DNA of 48,104 bases from Synergistaceae bacterium (GCA_031272145.1 JAISUL010000030.1:1-48104); one strand, 5' to 3'; counted from the stretch's first letter, positions 33,700 through 41,622 are shown. Translations and numbers: made by a program. The notes: generated by a model from the sequence alone, not told the origin.

Positions 33700-35175
33700 A
33701 TGCATAGAAACGCAAAGAACCTGTTCTTTCTGCTCCTGGCGGCTGCCTTTTTGCTGCCGCTGCACGCGGCGACGGCGTCGCCCGCGCCCGGCCTGAATGG
33801 GGCTGACTCTAACCCCGTGGTGCGAATCGCGCGCGATCTGGCTCCTGCGGTCGTCAACATAGACGTTGAGTCGGCACCGAGGCGCTCGCGGCTCTCCATG
33901 CCGTTTGACGACCCGTTTTTCAAGCGCTTCTTCGGCGAGGAGTTCGAGAGGTTTTCGCGCTCAGTTCCCATGAAGGGGCGCGGGTCGGGCTTCATCGTCT
34001 CCAAGGACGGGCGAATACTCACCAACAACCACGTGGTGTCCGGCGCCGAAAAGATAACCGTCACCATGTCGGACGGCAAGACCTACAAGGCCGAGGTCTT
34101 GGGCAAGGATCCGACCTTCGACCTTGCGGTCATCAAGATCAAGCCCGACCGCGAGCTCAAGGTGCTTGAACTCGGCGACTCCGACGCGGTGGAGGTTGGG
34201 GAGTGGGTCGTGGCCATCGGCAACCCGTTCGGCTTCGAGCACACGGTCACAGTGGGGGTCATCTCGGCCAAGAACCGCAGCGTCCACGCACAGAACATAG
34301 ACTTCGACGGCTTCCTGCAGACCGACGCGGCGATCAACCCAGGCAACAGCGGCGGCCCTCTGCTCGACATGGAGGGGCGCGTGGTCGGCATCAACACGGC
34401 CATCATTCCCTACGCTCAGGGCATCGGCTTCGCAATCCCAGTCAACATGGCCAAGCAGATAATGAACGACCTCGTGTCATTGGGACGCGTAAAGCGCGGG
34501 TGGCTCGGCATATCCGTGCAGGACATGACCGAAGAGTTCGCCGAGACGTATGACGTCAAGGAGAAGTCCGGCGTGGTGGTGGGCTCGGTCGTGGAGGGCT
34601 CCGCCGCCGACAAGGCAGGCCTCAAGCGCGGCGACGTCATCCTCGAAGTCGGAGAAGGGGAACAGCCCCCCAAAACCGCCGAGGACGTGCGCTGGTTCGT
34701 GAACAAGATTCGCTCGATGCCACCAGGCACCAAGGCCAAGATCGTGGTCTCGCGCAAGGGCAAGAACAGCGGCCCTCGCGAGCGCGTAACTCTGACGGCC
34801 ACGCTGAGCGAAATGCCCGAATCCGAGGGCACCCTAACCGAAAAGGACGTGGGCTCCTCAGAGTCGGCCGCTTCGTCCCTGAAGCACGTCGGCATAACTG
34901 TGTCTGACATCACGCCCGCCGTGGCGCGGCGCTTCAATCTGGACAAATCCGCACCGGCGGTCGTGATCGTTGACGTAGACCCGGGCTCCCCAGCGCAGGA
35001 GAGCGGCGTACGAGCCGGCGACGTCATACTCGAGGCGGGCGGCAAGAAGGTCAAGGACGTAGCATCGCTGGCGCTCGCCGTCAAAAAGGACGCAGCGGTG
35101 GTGCTGCTAATAGAGCGCGACGGGGGAGCAAGCTCCCCGAGCCGGACGTTCTTCGTCTCCCTCAAGGGGTCTTAG
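33700..35175 (+). CDS. HtrA/DegP-family periplasmic serine protease
   Basis: Envelope quality-control protease, 491 aa. Signal peptide at residues 1-27 (LFFLLLAAAFLLPLHAATA), trypsin-like domain with His111 (LTNNHVV), Asp141 (FDLAVIKI) and Ser217 (GNSGGP), then two PDZ domains (KRGWLGISVQDMTEEF onward and a second near residues 390-485). A Do-type two-PDZ architecture. Strong ribosome site shared in sequence with hsp20 and rpiB-upp. Confidence 0.95.
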   Translation: MHRNAKNLFFLLLAAAFLLPLHAATASPAPGLNGADSNPVVRIARDLAPAVVNIDVESAPRRSRLSMPFDDPFFKRFFGEEFERFSRSVPMKGRGSGFIVSKDGRILTNNHVVSGAEKITVTMSDGKTYKAEVLGKDPTFDLAVIKIKPDRELKVLELGDSDAVEVGEWVVAIGNPFGFEHTVTVGVISAKNRSVHAQNIDFDGFLQTDAAINPGNSGGPLLDMEGRVVGINTAIIPYAQGIGFAIPVNMAKQIMNDLVSLGRVKRGWLGISVQDMTEEFAETYDVKEKSGVVVGSVVEGSAADKAGLKRGDVILEVGEGEQPPKTAEDVRWFVNKIRSMPPGTKAKIVVSRKGKNSGPRERVTLTATLSEMPESEGTLTEKDVGSSESAASSLKHVGITVSDITPAVARRFNLDKSAPAVVIVDVDPGSPAQESGVRAGDVILEAGGKKVKDVASLALAVKKDAAVVLLIERDGGASSPSRTFFVSLKGS

Positions 35176-35200
35176 CCCCCGAGAGGTGCTAAACCAATAA

Positions 35201-36067
35201 ATGCCGTTTGCTAAGGCGCTCTTTGCGCTGCTTTTGCTGGCTCTGCTTCCGTCACGTGGGCTTGGGGGGCTTGCCCCACCCCCCAAGCTTGACGTGCTGG
35301 TTACGTCTCCTTGGCTGGCCATTGTAACTAGCTTTGTCGGGGGCGTGAACGTCTCCGTTCGGTCGGTTCAGGAGTGGAACGCGGACGGAGATTTGACTAG
35401 GCGCATTCGTGCCCGCGCTCTTCAGGACATGCCGCCCGACACGCTGATAATAGCCTTTGACGATCGGGACGCCCGCTCGGTAGGGTTGCCGCTGGAAAAA
35501 TACATAAACTATCACCGGCTGTACGACTTAATGCCGATAGACGAGAGCCGCGTGGACTCGTTCATGTCCGACCCGTCGGTGCTGCCGTTCATAGCGCAGC
35601 GCGTGCTTACCGCCCTTGCCGACTGGGACCCCAACGGTTATCCATATTATCAGCGCCGTTTGGCGGAGTTTCAGGCGCGGCTTTACAGCAGCACTTTGGC
35701 CGGGCGGCAGATATTGAAGGACAAGCCGGTTTACGATCTGACCGGCCACAGTTGGGCTATGCTTTGTGCCGCCGGCTGCGACGTAGTCCGCCCGTCGCCG
35801 GAGGACTGGGCTGCGTGGAGCACGTGGCACGGCCTAGACAGGCTGCTATCGGAGGTGGCCCGACTGACGGAGGCGAAGTTCACGGTGGTTATAGACTGCT
35901 CTTCTCCGAGGTCAATACGCGCATACCTAGCCGCGAAACCGGCGGTGTTTACTCTGGCAAGGCCGGTGGGGGACTACACGACGTTTCTGCACGACCAGTA
36001 TTTGGCGCTATGGTCGAAGATGAGTGAACGTCCGCTCCCGCCAAGGGGTGCCCGCCGTAGCTATTGA
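35201..36067 (+). CDS. TroA/ZnuA-like periplasmic binding protein, degenerate, with phage-derived 3' end
   Basis: Signal peptide (FAKALFALLLLALLPSRGLG), then LDVLVTSPWLAIVTSFVGG and a helix DWDPNGYPYYQRRLAEFQARL typical of zinc/manganese binding proteins of the TroA fold. The usual His ligands are not at their expected places (the HxxEP- and HVWLDP-like motifs are missing), no His-rich loop is present and no ABC permease or ATPase is nearby, so metal uptake is doubtful. The last 15 codons overlap, in antisense, a ClpP-like phage remnant, so the natural C-terminus has been replaced. ATG with GAGAGGTG upstream. Confidence 0.65.
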   Translation: MPFAKALFALLLLALLPSRGLGGLAPPPKLDVLVTSPWLAIVTSFVGGVNVSVRSVQEWNADGDLTRRIRARALQDMPPDTLIIAFDDRDARSVGLPLEKYINYHRLYDLMPIDESRVDSFMSDPSVLPFIAQRVLTALADWDPNGYPYYQRRLAEFQARLYSSTLAGRQILKDKPVYDLTGHSWAMLCAAGCDVVRPSPEDWAAWSTWHGLDRLLSEVARLTEAKFTVVIDCSSPRSIRAYLAAKPAVFTLARPVGDYTTFLHDQYLALWSKMSERPLPPRGARRSY

Positions 36068-36244
36068 TGTGCACGTTCAGCGTCTGGACGTCGCCGAGCG
36101 CCTGCAGGTCATTAAAAAGGGCACGGGGGGCTTGTCGTCCTCCCTCAGTGCCATTTCTGCAAGCTCTCCGTAAATCAGTATTTCCCCCGCTCCGGCGTCA
36201 GCCGCGTCGTTTCGGACGTGCCAGGACTTTTCACTTGCCGTCAT
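36010..36244 (-). pseudogene. Remnant of a phage ClpP-like head maturation protease
   Basis: The ATG at 36244 still has GGAGGTG upstream. The frame begins MTASEKSWHVRNDAADAG then EILIYGELAE. A shift at a TTTTT run (near 36114) moves to FNDLQALGDVQTLNVHINS and YGG, the familiar segment before the nucleophile region of phage ClpP proteases. About ten residues later the homology stops where the TroA-like gene enters from the other side. Only the first quarter of the gene is left. Confidence 0.7.
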
Positions 36245-36264
36245 CACGGCACCTCCATATAAAA

Positions 36265-36290
36265 CAGGCGGCCCCTTGCGAGGCCGCCTG
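36265..36290 (+). terminator. Hairpin CAGGCGGCC/GGCCGCCTG, copy 1
   Basis: A 9-bp GC-rich stem with an eight-base loop, followed by TGCTTGATTT. It is nearly identical to the hairpin at 38164-38189 in the same orientation. The T-run is weak. Confidence 0.5.
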
Positions 36291-36375
36291 TGCTTGATTT
36301 AGGTGGTAGAATGAAGGCGAGGGGGGCAGGTCTTCAACTCGCCTCGGGAACCACTCCCAGAAGGGGGGTGATACC

Positions 36376-36462
36376 ATGATGAAAGAAGTCACGCGTTTTA
36401 TCTTTGCGTGCGCCGAGCTAATTTGGGCGGTTGCTGACTTCATCCGGACTCTGAAATCATGA
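36376..36462 (+). CDS. Candidate small hydrophobic peptide (28 aa)
   Basis: MMKEVTRFIFACAELIWAV then ADFIRTLKS, preceded by AGAAGGGGGGTGATACC, a near-perfect ribosome site. One amphipathic/hydrophobic helix with charged ends is the shape of small type I toxins or holin-like peptides. Convergent features support it weakly: a TATAAT box on the minus strand at about 36544-36549 could drive an antisense RNA over the 3' end, where two hairpins lie (GAGCT/AGCTC and AAGTGAGG/CCTCACTT). CGAGGGG..CAGG near 36315 is complementary to CCTGCCCCTCG near 36531. No family match is claimed. Confidence 0.4.
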   Translation: MMKEVTRFIFACAELIWAVADFIRTLKS

Positions 36463-36574
36463 GAACCTTCGCTAGAGCTTAGCTTTTAGCTCGAAGTGAG
36501 GGTGACACCTCACTTTGAGCATTCTCCCGCCTGCCCCTCGTCTATATTATACCCGATTCCCCGCTCGGCAGCGC

Positions 36575-36772
36575 CTATACCTCATCATCCTCAGTGTCAA
36601 CATCGACCATCCCCACGGGATACCCCAGCCCCGCCTCTTTCCACAGCGCGTTCTCCCTCGCAAGCTGCCGAACGTTGGTCTCGTAGTCGCCCCCGTGAGC
36701 TCCGCCGTCTCTCTGGCGCGCGTCGAGAAGCCCTCTTCCACGCGCCGAGCCGCCGCCTTGCCCTCCAAACTT
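36575..36772 (-). pseudogene. C-terminal fragment of an unidentified phage protein joined to the tape measure remnant
   Basis: One frame over from the tape measure, the DNA reads KFGGQGGGSARGRGLL, then YETNVRQLARENALWKEAG and an acidic end VDTEDDEV before TAG. Codon bias is like the real genes here. A Gln/Arg-rich helix plus acidic tail would suit the C-terminus of a lambda-type portal protein, which normally precedes the ClpP-like gene found next; this is a positional guess. Confidence 0.4.
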
Positions 36773-37613
36773 TCGTGCTCATCTCGGCCATGAGGTCGGG
36801 GAGCTCGCGCAAGTCGCCCTGTGCGGTCAAGGCGGCAACACCTATCTCCTTCAGAGCAGCCGCCGCCTGCTCCATTGACATGCCGACGCCGGCTGCCACA
36901 GGCGCCACCATCTTCATGGACTCGCCGAGAGTTGCGATGCTGGTGTTCGTCGAAGCCGACATCTTCGCGAGAACGTTCGCCACTCGCCCTGACTGGTCGG
37001 CAGCTAGGTTGAACCCGCGCAGCGTAGACGCCGCAATATCAGACGCCGAGGCCAAGTCCATGCCCTAGGCTGCCGCCATGTTGAGCAGTCCCGGCATAGC
37101 CGCGATGATCTCCTCAGTCCTGAGTCCGGCGCGAGCCAGGTTCTCCTGCGCGCCAGCCGCCTGCATAGCCGTGAACTGCGTGTCGCGCCCAAGGTCGCGG
37201 GCCTGCTTCGCGAGGGCGTCGAACGACTCCCCCGTCGCCCCGCTCACAGCCGCGACCCGCGCCATGGCCTGCTCGAAGGCGGCGGCGGTCTTGACGGGCC
37301 CCGCGAGCATGGCGACTGGCCATGCCGCCGAGATGATGTCGCCGGCGGCGTTGGCGAGTACCTGCCGCGTCGCAGCCACGCGTGACTGCGCGGCGGTTAG
37401 CCTGTTCAGCGCGCCCTGCGCAGCCTCGATCTGCCTGACGTCGCCGACGATTTGCTCTCTCCCGTTGGGGAGGATGATCCTAGAGCTCGCCTGCATCTGG
37501 CTGATTCTGCTCTGCAGCTTCTCGATGGTGTCCGTCGCGCCCCTGAAGACGCTGTTGAAGCTATTCGCCAGGTCAGCTCCAATCCTTATCGACATCTCCA
37601 AAAGACGCGCCAT
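36770..37613 (-). pseudogene. Phage tail tape measure protein, N-terminal part with an amber codon
   Basis: MARLLEMSIRIGADLANSFN and a helical region lead into FEQAMARVAAVSGATGESFD and SMEQAAAALKEIGVAALTAQG, conserved in tape measure proteins. A TAG at 37065-37067 stops the frame after LLNMAAA, and the same frame continues directly with MDLASASDIAASTLRGF; CAG to TAG is the simplest history. The frame then breaks near 36770. Genuine tape measure proteins run several hundred to over a thousand residues, so this is a remnant. ATG with GAGGAG upstream. Confidence 0.8.
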
Positions 37614-37691
37614 GATTTATCTCCTCTTATGTTAAAATCTATTTCAGGAGGTCTTATGTGATATTAGACCCCCACGAAGGAGGCGAGCACA
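37611..37691 (+). repeat. Duplicated leader, copy 1
   Basis: Shares with 40495-40568 the blocks GTTAAAATCTAT, TCAGGAGGTCTTAT and CCACGAAGGAGGCGAGCACA before an ATG. The left border also includes the reverse-strand start region of the tape measure gene. Confidence 0.85.
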
Positions 37692-38132
37692 ATGTTCAAA
37701 ATCATGCCGCTGATAAGGTACATCGACGGCACAGAGTACCCGGACACTCCGATGAACCGCTGTCTCTGCCGTATCGCCAAGTGGCTGAAGGCACGCGAGG
37801 AGAACGCCCGCCTGCGCGTCGAGTGGCTGAAGGCGCGCGAAGATAAGGCACGCCTGCGCGTCGAGCAGTTAAAGGCGCGTCAGGAGGAACTGAATGCGCG
37901 CGCGCGGGAACACTGGCGGGAGTTCAACCGAGAGTTCCGTCCCGTCGAGGGGTGGGGCAAGTGGTCTCTCAAGTGCCTGCTCAAGTTCGGCAAGTGGACG
38001 TGCAAGGCCGCGTTCTGGGCCGGCATCGCCTTCCTTATTTTTGTACAGGTCGTCTTAATTATAGTAGGACTACCAGGAGCACTCGGTGGACTCCACGTCG
38101 GCCTCGGCTTCATGGGGTTATTCCTGTTCTAG
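37692..38132 (+). CDS. Coiled-coil protein with C-terminal membrane segment
   Basis: 146 aa. N-terminal motif EYPDTPMNRCLCRIAKW, then three near-repeats of a 14-residue unit (WLKAREENARLRVE, WLKAREDKARLRVE, QLKARQEE) predicting a charged helix or coiled coil at residues 35-80, a Trp-rich amphipathic stretch, and a C-terminal hydrophobic segment AFLIFVQVVLIIVGLPGALGG. The repeats are also 42-nt DNA repeats. ATG with GAAGGAGGCGAGC upstream. A decayed paralogue is at 40569. No family recognised; it could be a phage-borne accessory or membrane-acting protein. Confidence 0.7.
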   Translation: MFKIMPLIRYIDGTEYPDTPMNRCLCRIAKWLKAREENARLRVEWLKAREDKARLRVEQLKARQEELNARAREHWREFNREFRPVEGWGKWSLKCLLKFGKWTCKAAFWAGIAFLIFVQVVLIIVGLPGALGGLHVGLGFMGLFLF

Positions 38133-38163
38133 GGCGCCACCCCCGCAGTTCAAATATACAAAT

Positions 38164-38189
38164 CAGGCGGCCTCTTGCGGGGCCGCCTG
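38164..38189 (+). terminator. Hairpin CAGGCGGCC/GGCCGCCTG, copy 2
   Basis: Follows the coiled-coil gene by 30 bases; 9-bp stem and eight-base loop, then TGCTTGATG. Same stem as copy 1 at 36265. Confidence 0.55.
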
Positions 38190-38233
38190 TGCTTGATGTG
38201 CCTTTTCGCAGGCCGTCACCGCCCTGAGGGGTT

Positions 38234-38560
38234 TCAGCCTCTCTTGATGAAGAAGTATGACGATATGCCACTTACGCCCAAGCCTACGATGATTGACAGC
38301 GCAAGGTCTTTAGCCCGCCCTAGCTCCTCCGCGCCAAGCCAGTACCAACTCTTTGGGCCTAGAATATGGACGCCAAATACCACCAACGCGGCAACGAAAA
38401 GCAATACCATAGACCACGCTAGGAAAATTCTTGCCGTACGCATGGCGCATTCCTCAAAAGCTGAGTAGCCAGGATATGGCTTATCGCCCTCCGTCTTCTG
38501 GTCTACCTCCGTCTGCGTTTGCTGAAGAGGGGTCGGAACCTTCAGGCCTACGTCAGGCAT
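38234..38560 (-). CDS. Small two-helix membrane protein, candidate toxin of a Panacea pair
   Basis: 108 aa from the ATG at 38560, which lies inside the end of the Panacea gene (8-bp overlap). A polar N-terminal half (TPLQQTQTEVDQKTEGDK) precedes two hydrophobic segments, about IFLAWSMVLLFVAALVVFG and ALSIIVGLGVSGISSYFF, ending in a short KRG tail. No signal peptide and no recognised domain. The overlap with a Panacea antitoxin-type gene and its size suggest a membrane-acting toxin; this is inference from context. Confidence 0.6.
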   Translation of the reverse strand: MPDVGLKVPTPLQQTQTEVDQKTEGDKPYPGYSAFEECAMRTARIFLAWSMVLLFVAALVVFGVHILGPKSWYWLGAEELGRAKDLALSIIVGLGVSGISSYFFIKRG

Positions 38561-39029
38561 CTTTGACAACCAGCACATTCCGCGCAAAATAGTCTGAGAT
38601 TAGGTCGTCGGGGATTACGCCGTTCCGGTCATGCAGTTCGTTGATCACGTAGCTCCATGGCGACCCGTCCATGTGCGACCATTTCGACAGTGCCGACGCC
38701 GAATATGCCCCGAACACCTTGACGGTGTCGCCAATCAGCGATAGCACAGCCTCCGGGGCGGCGAGTTTGGGGCAAAGCGCAGCGATGTCTTGCCCCTTGT
38801 GAAGGTAGTTGAAGACGCGAGGAAAAACAGGGCCATACTGCCACGCGCGCGGACGCTCATCACAAAGCCGCCGCCCAAAGGCAGCGAGAGCGGCGCCATA
38901 GCAGCAGTACAGCAGTTTTTGCACCTTCGTTGGGTTGTAGACGACGCCGTCCTGCTCGCATAGATTCACGATATACGAAGCCACGTGAAGGCTTGGATAC
39001 TCCAAAGCCGCGTCTATAACCGCACCCAC
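38553..39029 (-). CDS. Panacea-domain (DUF4065/SocA-like) protein, candidate antitoxin
   Basis: 158 aa. The domain's hallmarks are visible: VASYIVNLCEQDGVVYNPTK, VQKLLYCCYGAALAAFG, RPRAWQYGPVFPRVFNYL and KWSHMDGSPWSYV (the Ser/His near the C-terminus). Panacea proteins are versatile antitoxins that neutralise unrelated toxins encoded next door. GTG start with GAGGAGTG seven bases upstream. Both genes are intact amid prophage debris, which fits selection for a maintenance module. Confidence 0.82.
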   Translation of the reverse strand: MGAVIDAALEYPSLHVASYIVNLCEQDGVVYNPTKVQKLLYCCYGAALAAFGRRLCDERPRAWQYGPVFPRVFNYLHKGQDIAALCPKLAAPEAVLSLIGDTVKVFGAYSASALSKWSHMDGSPWSYVINELHDRNGVIPDDLISDYFARNVLVVKDA

Positions 39030-39197
39030 GGTAAATCACTCCTCTCTAGAAGGACGTTAAAAACCGCCCTTCGATAGCGAGAGTATACACCAACATCATG
39101 GGTTCTTGCCCCAATTTCTCCTTTTATTGCCCAGCCCCGCTTCCCGCGCAAAGGCCGTTCAATCCCCGCGCGCAGCGCGCGCGAGGTTCAATAATCC

Positions 39198-40434
39198 TCA
39201 CCACGAGACGCCCCTGCTTACGATCCGCCGCCGCGCCCCCGCCCCCGGCGCCTGAGTCACCGTCACGGACGGGCGCGATGGCACCTTGACCTGCGCCGTC
39301 GGCGCCTTCATCGCGGGGCCAGGTTCAGGTTCGGGGGGCCTGCTTGTTTCCGGAGGCTTGCTCGCCTTCCCAGTCCCCTGCCGGGCCAGGGCGCGCCGCA
39401 CTTCCTTCTCCAAGTCGGGGTTGAATATCTCCAACGCTCCCGTCGCGTAGACCCTCGTGTCCAGGGGCTCGTTCCGAAGACCCTTGGCCCTCGGCTCCCA
39501 CTCGACCCGCTCCTTCCCCCGCAGCCGCCGGACGACCATCCGCTCGCTCAGCAGCCCCTTGAAGTACGGCGCGTCATAGCCCCTGTGGTTCGTCTTGGGC
39601 TCTATGGGAAAGTGGCAGTATCCGGGGCCGGGCTTCTCGACCTTCAGGCGCGAGAACAGAGTCCCCTTCAGCGTGCTCACGCCCAGCGTGAACAGCGGCA
39701 CCCTTCTCCGGTTGTTTCGCGTTGGCTTGCTCACCGACGGCCTACCGGAGTCGCCGCGCCCGATTATGGCGAAGACGTTGCGCCTTGCCCTCGGCTTGCA
39801 GAACCGGTAGACCTCGTCGGTGTAGTGGCCTGCCGCGTCCACGCATGGGCATGACAGGCCAAGCTCCTCGCCCCCCGCCTTCGCCCACGTCCTCGACAGG
39901 AATTCGTCCAGCGCCGCCCAGACCTCGGCCTGCCCCGGGTCGCCGTAGAGCACCTTGTACTCGATGCCCCAGCTTTCCTTCCCGGCTCCCCACCCCACGA
40001 CCTCGGCCTCCAGCCTGTCGTCCTGCGTGTCCACCCCGCAGGTCAGCACTGTGACCCCGTCCGGAAGCTCTGCCCCGTACTCCTCGCGGTGCGTTTCTAG
40101 CGCCTCAACCTCGACTGTCCCCGTGCGGTTCTCCCACGGCAGCCCCAGCTTGGTGTTCCACCAGACTTTGAGGGTTTCCTCTCCCCCGCGGTATGCCTCG
40201 GCGAACTGGTCTATAAGCTGCGCCCAAGAAGTCCACGGCGAGGCGAAGGCGTTCATATGGAAGCTCCGGGTCTTCGTGCCGCTGGGCGCGCCGCCCAGCC
40301 ACTGGCCTCGGATTTGCCCCGCCTTCCACTCAAGCTCCCCGTGGAGCGCGCCGCAGTGGATGCACTTCATGACCGGCTCCGGCTTGTCCTTGGTGCCGGC
40401 CGACACGGGGTAGCGGTCGACCTCGTCGCACATG
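39198..40434 (-). pseudogene. Phage terminase large subunit remnant (GpA type), copy 1
   Basis: The open frame has lost its first half (the ATPase Walker A/B part). It starts around LMCDEVDRYPVSAGT, jumps over about 50 residues to DKPEPVMKCIHCGALHGELEW with its zinc-like CxxC, and continues through the nuclease half (GVDTQDDRLEAEVVGWG; DAAGHYTDEVYRFC; YDAPYFKGLLSERM) to RRIVSRGVSW. The 5' end is fused to a tape measure fragment. About 410 codons of a protein that is normally near 600 or more. Confidence 0.85.
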
Positions 40435-40497
40435 AGAGCATGGCGACAGGCCAAGCCGCCGAGGTGATCTCGCCGCCGACGTTATGAAACGCGACAT
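40435..40497 (-). pseudogene. Second tape measure gene remnant (start codon plus a short internal piece)
   Basis: About 41 of 47 bases match the tape measure segment at 37305-37350 (codons for GDIISAAWPVAML). The ATG at 40497 and its upstream leader also match the first copy, but some 85 codons between are gone. The fragment is joined to the terminase frame. Confidence 0.7.
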
Positions 40498-40568
40498 GGT
40501 TTATATCCCCTTTGTGTTAAAATCTATCTCAGGAGGTCTTATAGGCCTCCACGAAGGAGGCGAGCACA
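40495..40568 (+). repeat. Duplicated leader, copy 2
   Basis: Matches 37611-37691, including GTTAAAATCTAT, TCAGGAGGTCTTATA and CACGAAGGAGGCGAGCACA. It precedes the decayed paralogue of the coiled-coil gene. Confidence 0.85.
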
Positions 40569-40749
40569 ATGGTTAAGCCAGGCACCCCGATGATAAAGAG
40601 CTTTGACGGCGCCCACGAGTACCCCGACACGCCGATGAACCTCCTCATCTTCGCGCAAGTAGTCTTTCTTGATCATAGCCGGACTGCCCGGCGTGCTCAG
40701 CGGAGGCATAGGCCTCCTGTGGCTCCTTCTGCTCTATGGTACCAACTGA
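40569..40749 (+). pseudogene. Decayed paralogue of the coiled-coil membrane protein
   Basis: Keeps the N-terminal signature HEYPDTPMN, then jumps straight to LLIFAQVVF, so the coiled-coil middle has been deleted. A one-base shift at the TTTCTTG run moves the frame; the other frame reads LIIAGLPGVLSGGIGL and LLWLLLLYGTN before a TGA at 40747. The unshifted frame reads on with unrelated residues (HSRTARRAQRRHRPP). Confidence 0.75.
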
Positions 40750-40761
40750 GGTGGTGATTTT

Positions 40762-41622
40762 ATGGAATCGACCTTGACACTTTTTGCGGAAAACACGTCT
40801 AGCGATCCCCAAGCGGACGTGTTCCATTTTGACGAAGACCGGCCTAACTTCGAGCAGTTCGCTCAGGACAACGGCTTCCACTACTGGAAGTGCTCGGAGC
40901 TTATGCGTCTTTTGGGCTATGACGTTCCGCCTGACGTCGGCAAGATGAAGCCGGTTCAGCGTGCCATCACAGCGTGCAACACCTTGGACATCCCTATTCA
41001 GGAAAACTTCACCTTCGACGGCGGCGAGATAAGGCTGACGCGGTTTGCCTGCTATCTAGTGGCTATGAACGCCGACCCCAATAAGCCCTACGTTGCGGCG
41101 GCCCAGGCGTATTTCGCCACGCTCGCCGAGCAGTTCAGCCGCTATGCACGGGAGAACGAGGCACTCGACCAGGTGCTGACCAGAGGCAAAATATCACAGC
41201 AGGAACGGTCGCTGGCTGGCGCGGCACATCGTGCGGGCGTTGGAGACTACGCGCTGTTTCAAAACGCCGGATATCGTGGTATGTACAACATGAACATCAA
41301 AGCACTGCGCGAGCGCAAGGGTGTTCCCCCTAACAGAAGCCCTCTCGACTTTATGGGTGCCACGGAGGGGGCTGCCAACCTCCTGCGCATCCGTTTGACG
41401 GAGGACAAAATCGCCGCCGACGGAGCACATGGGCAGGACGAGCTTGAAAACACGGCTGCCAAAGTGGGCGGTGAAGTCCGCGATCTCCTGCGCCGGACGA
41501 TAGGCAAAGCTCCCGAAGACCTTCCTCCAGCGCCGGACATTCGTCAGGTGCACCAAGGCTTGAAGGCCACCAGCAAAGGCTTCAAGGGCATAGACGCCCC
41601 CAAAAAGAAACGCAAGCGATAG
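40762..41622 (+). CDS. DinD-family protein (BRO-N-like domain)
   Basis: 286 aa, full length. DRPNFEQFAQDNGFHYWKCS and ELMRLLGYD open the BRO-N/P22AR-like domain; LTRFACYLVAMNADPNKPYV and AAAQAYFATLAEQ are diagnostic. The C-terminal DinD region has GVGDYALFQNAGYRGMYNMN, LDFMGATEGAANLLRIR, KVGGEVRDLLRRTIG and PEDLPPAPDIRQV. E. coli DinD is SOS-induced and reported to inhibit RecA; phage relatives may be antirepressors. ATG with AGGTGGTG upstream. No clear LexA box was found. The only complete ordinary phage-type gene between the remnants. Confidence 0.85.
   Translation: MESTLTLFAENTSSDPQADVFHFDEDRPNFEQFAQDNGFHYWKCSELMRLLGYDVPPDVGKMKPVQRAITACNTLDIPIQENFTFDGGEIRLTRFACYLVAMNADPNKPYVAAAQAYFATLAEQFSRYARENEALDQVLTRGKISQQERSLAGAAHRAGVGDYALFQNAGYRGMYNMNIKALRERKGVPPNRSPLDFMGATEGAANLLRIRLTEDKIAADGAHGQDELENTAAKVGGEVRDLLRRTIGKAPEDLPPAPDIRQVHQGLKATSKGFKGIDAPKKKRKR

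Noticed and set aside
33522-34079. N-terminal extension of the Ldh-family gene by 186 codons
   Set aside because: It lies antisense to htrA and its promoter, has no family similarity, and a strong ribosome site precedes the ATG at 33521.
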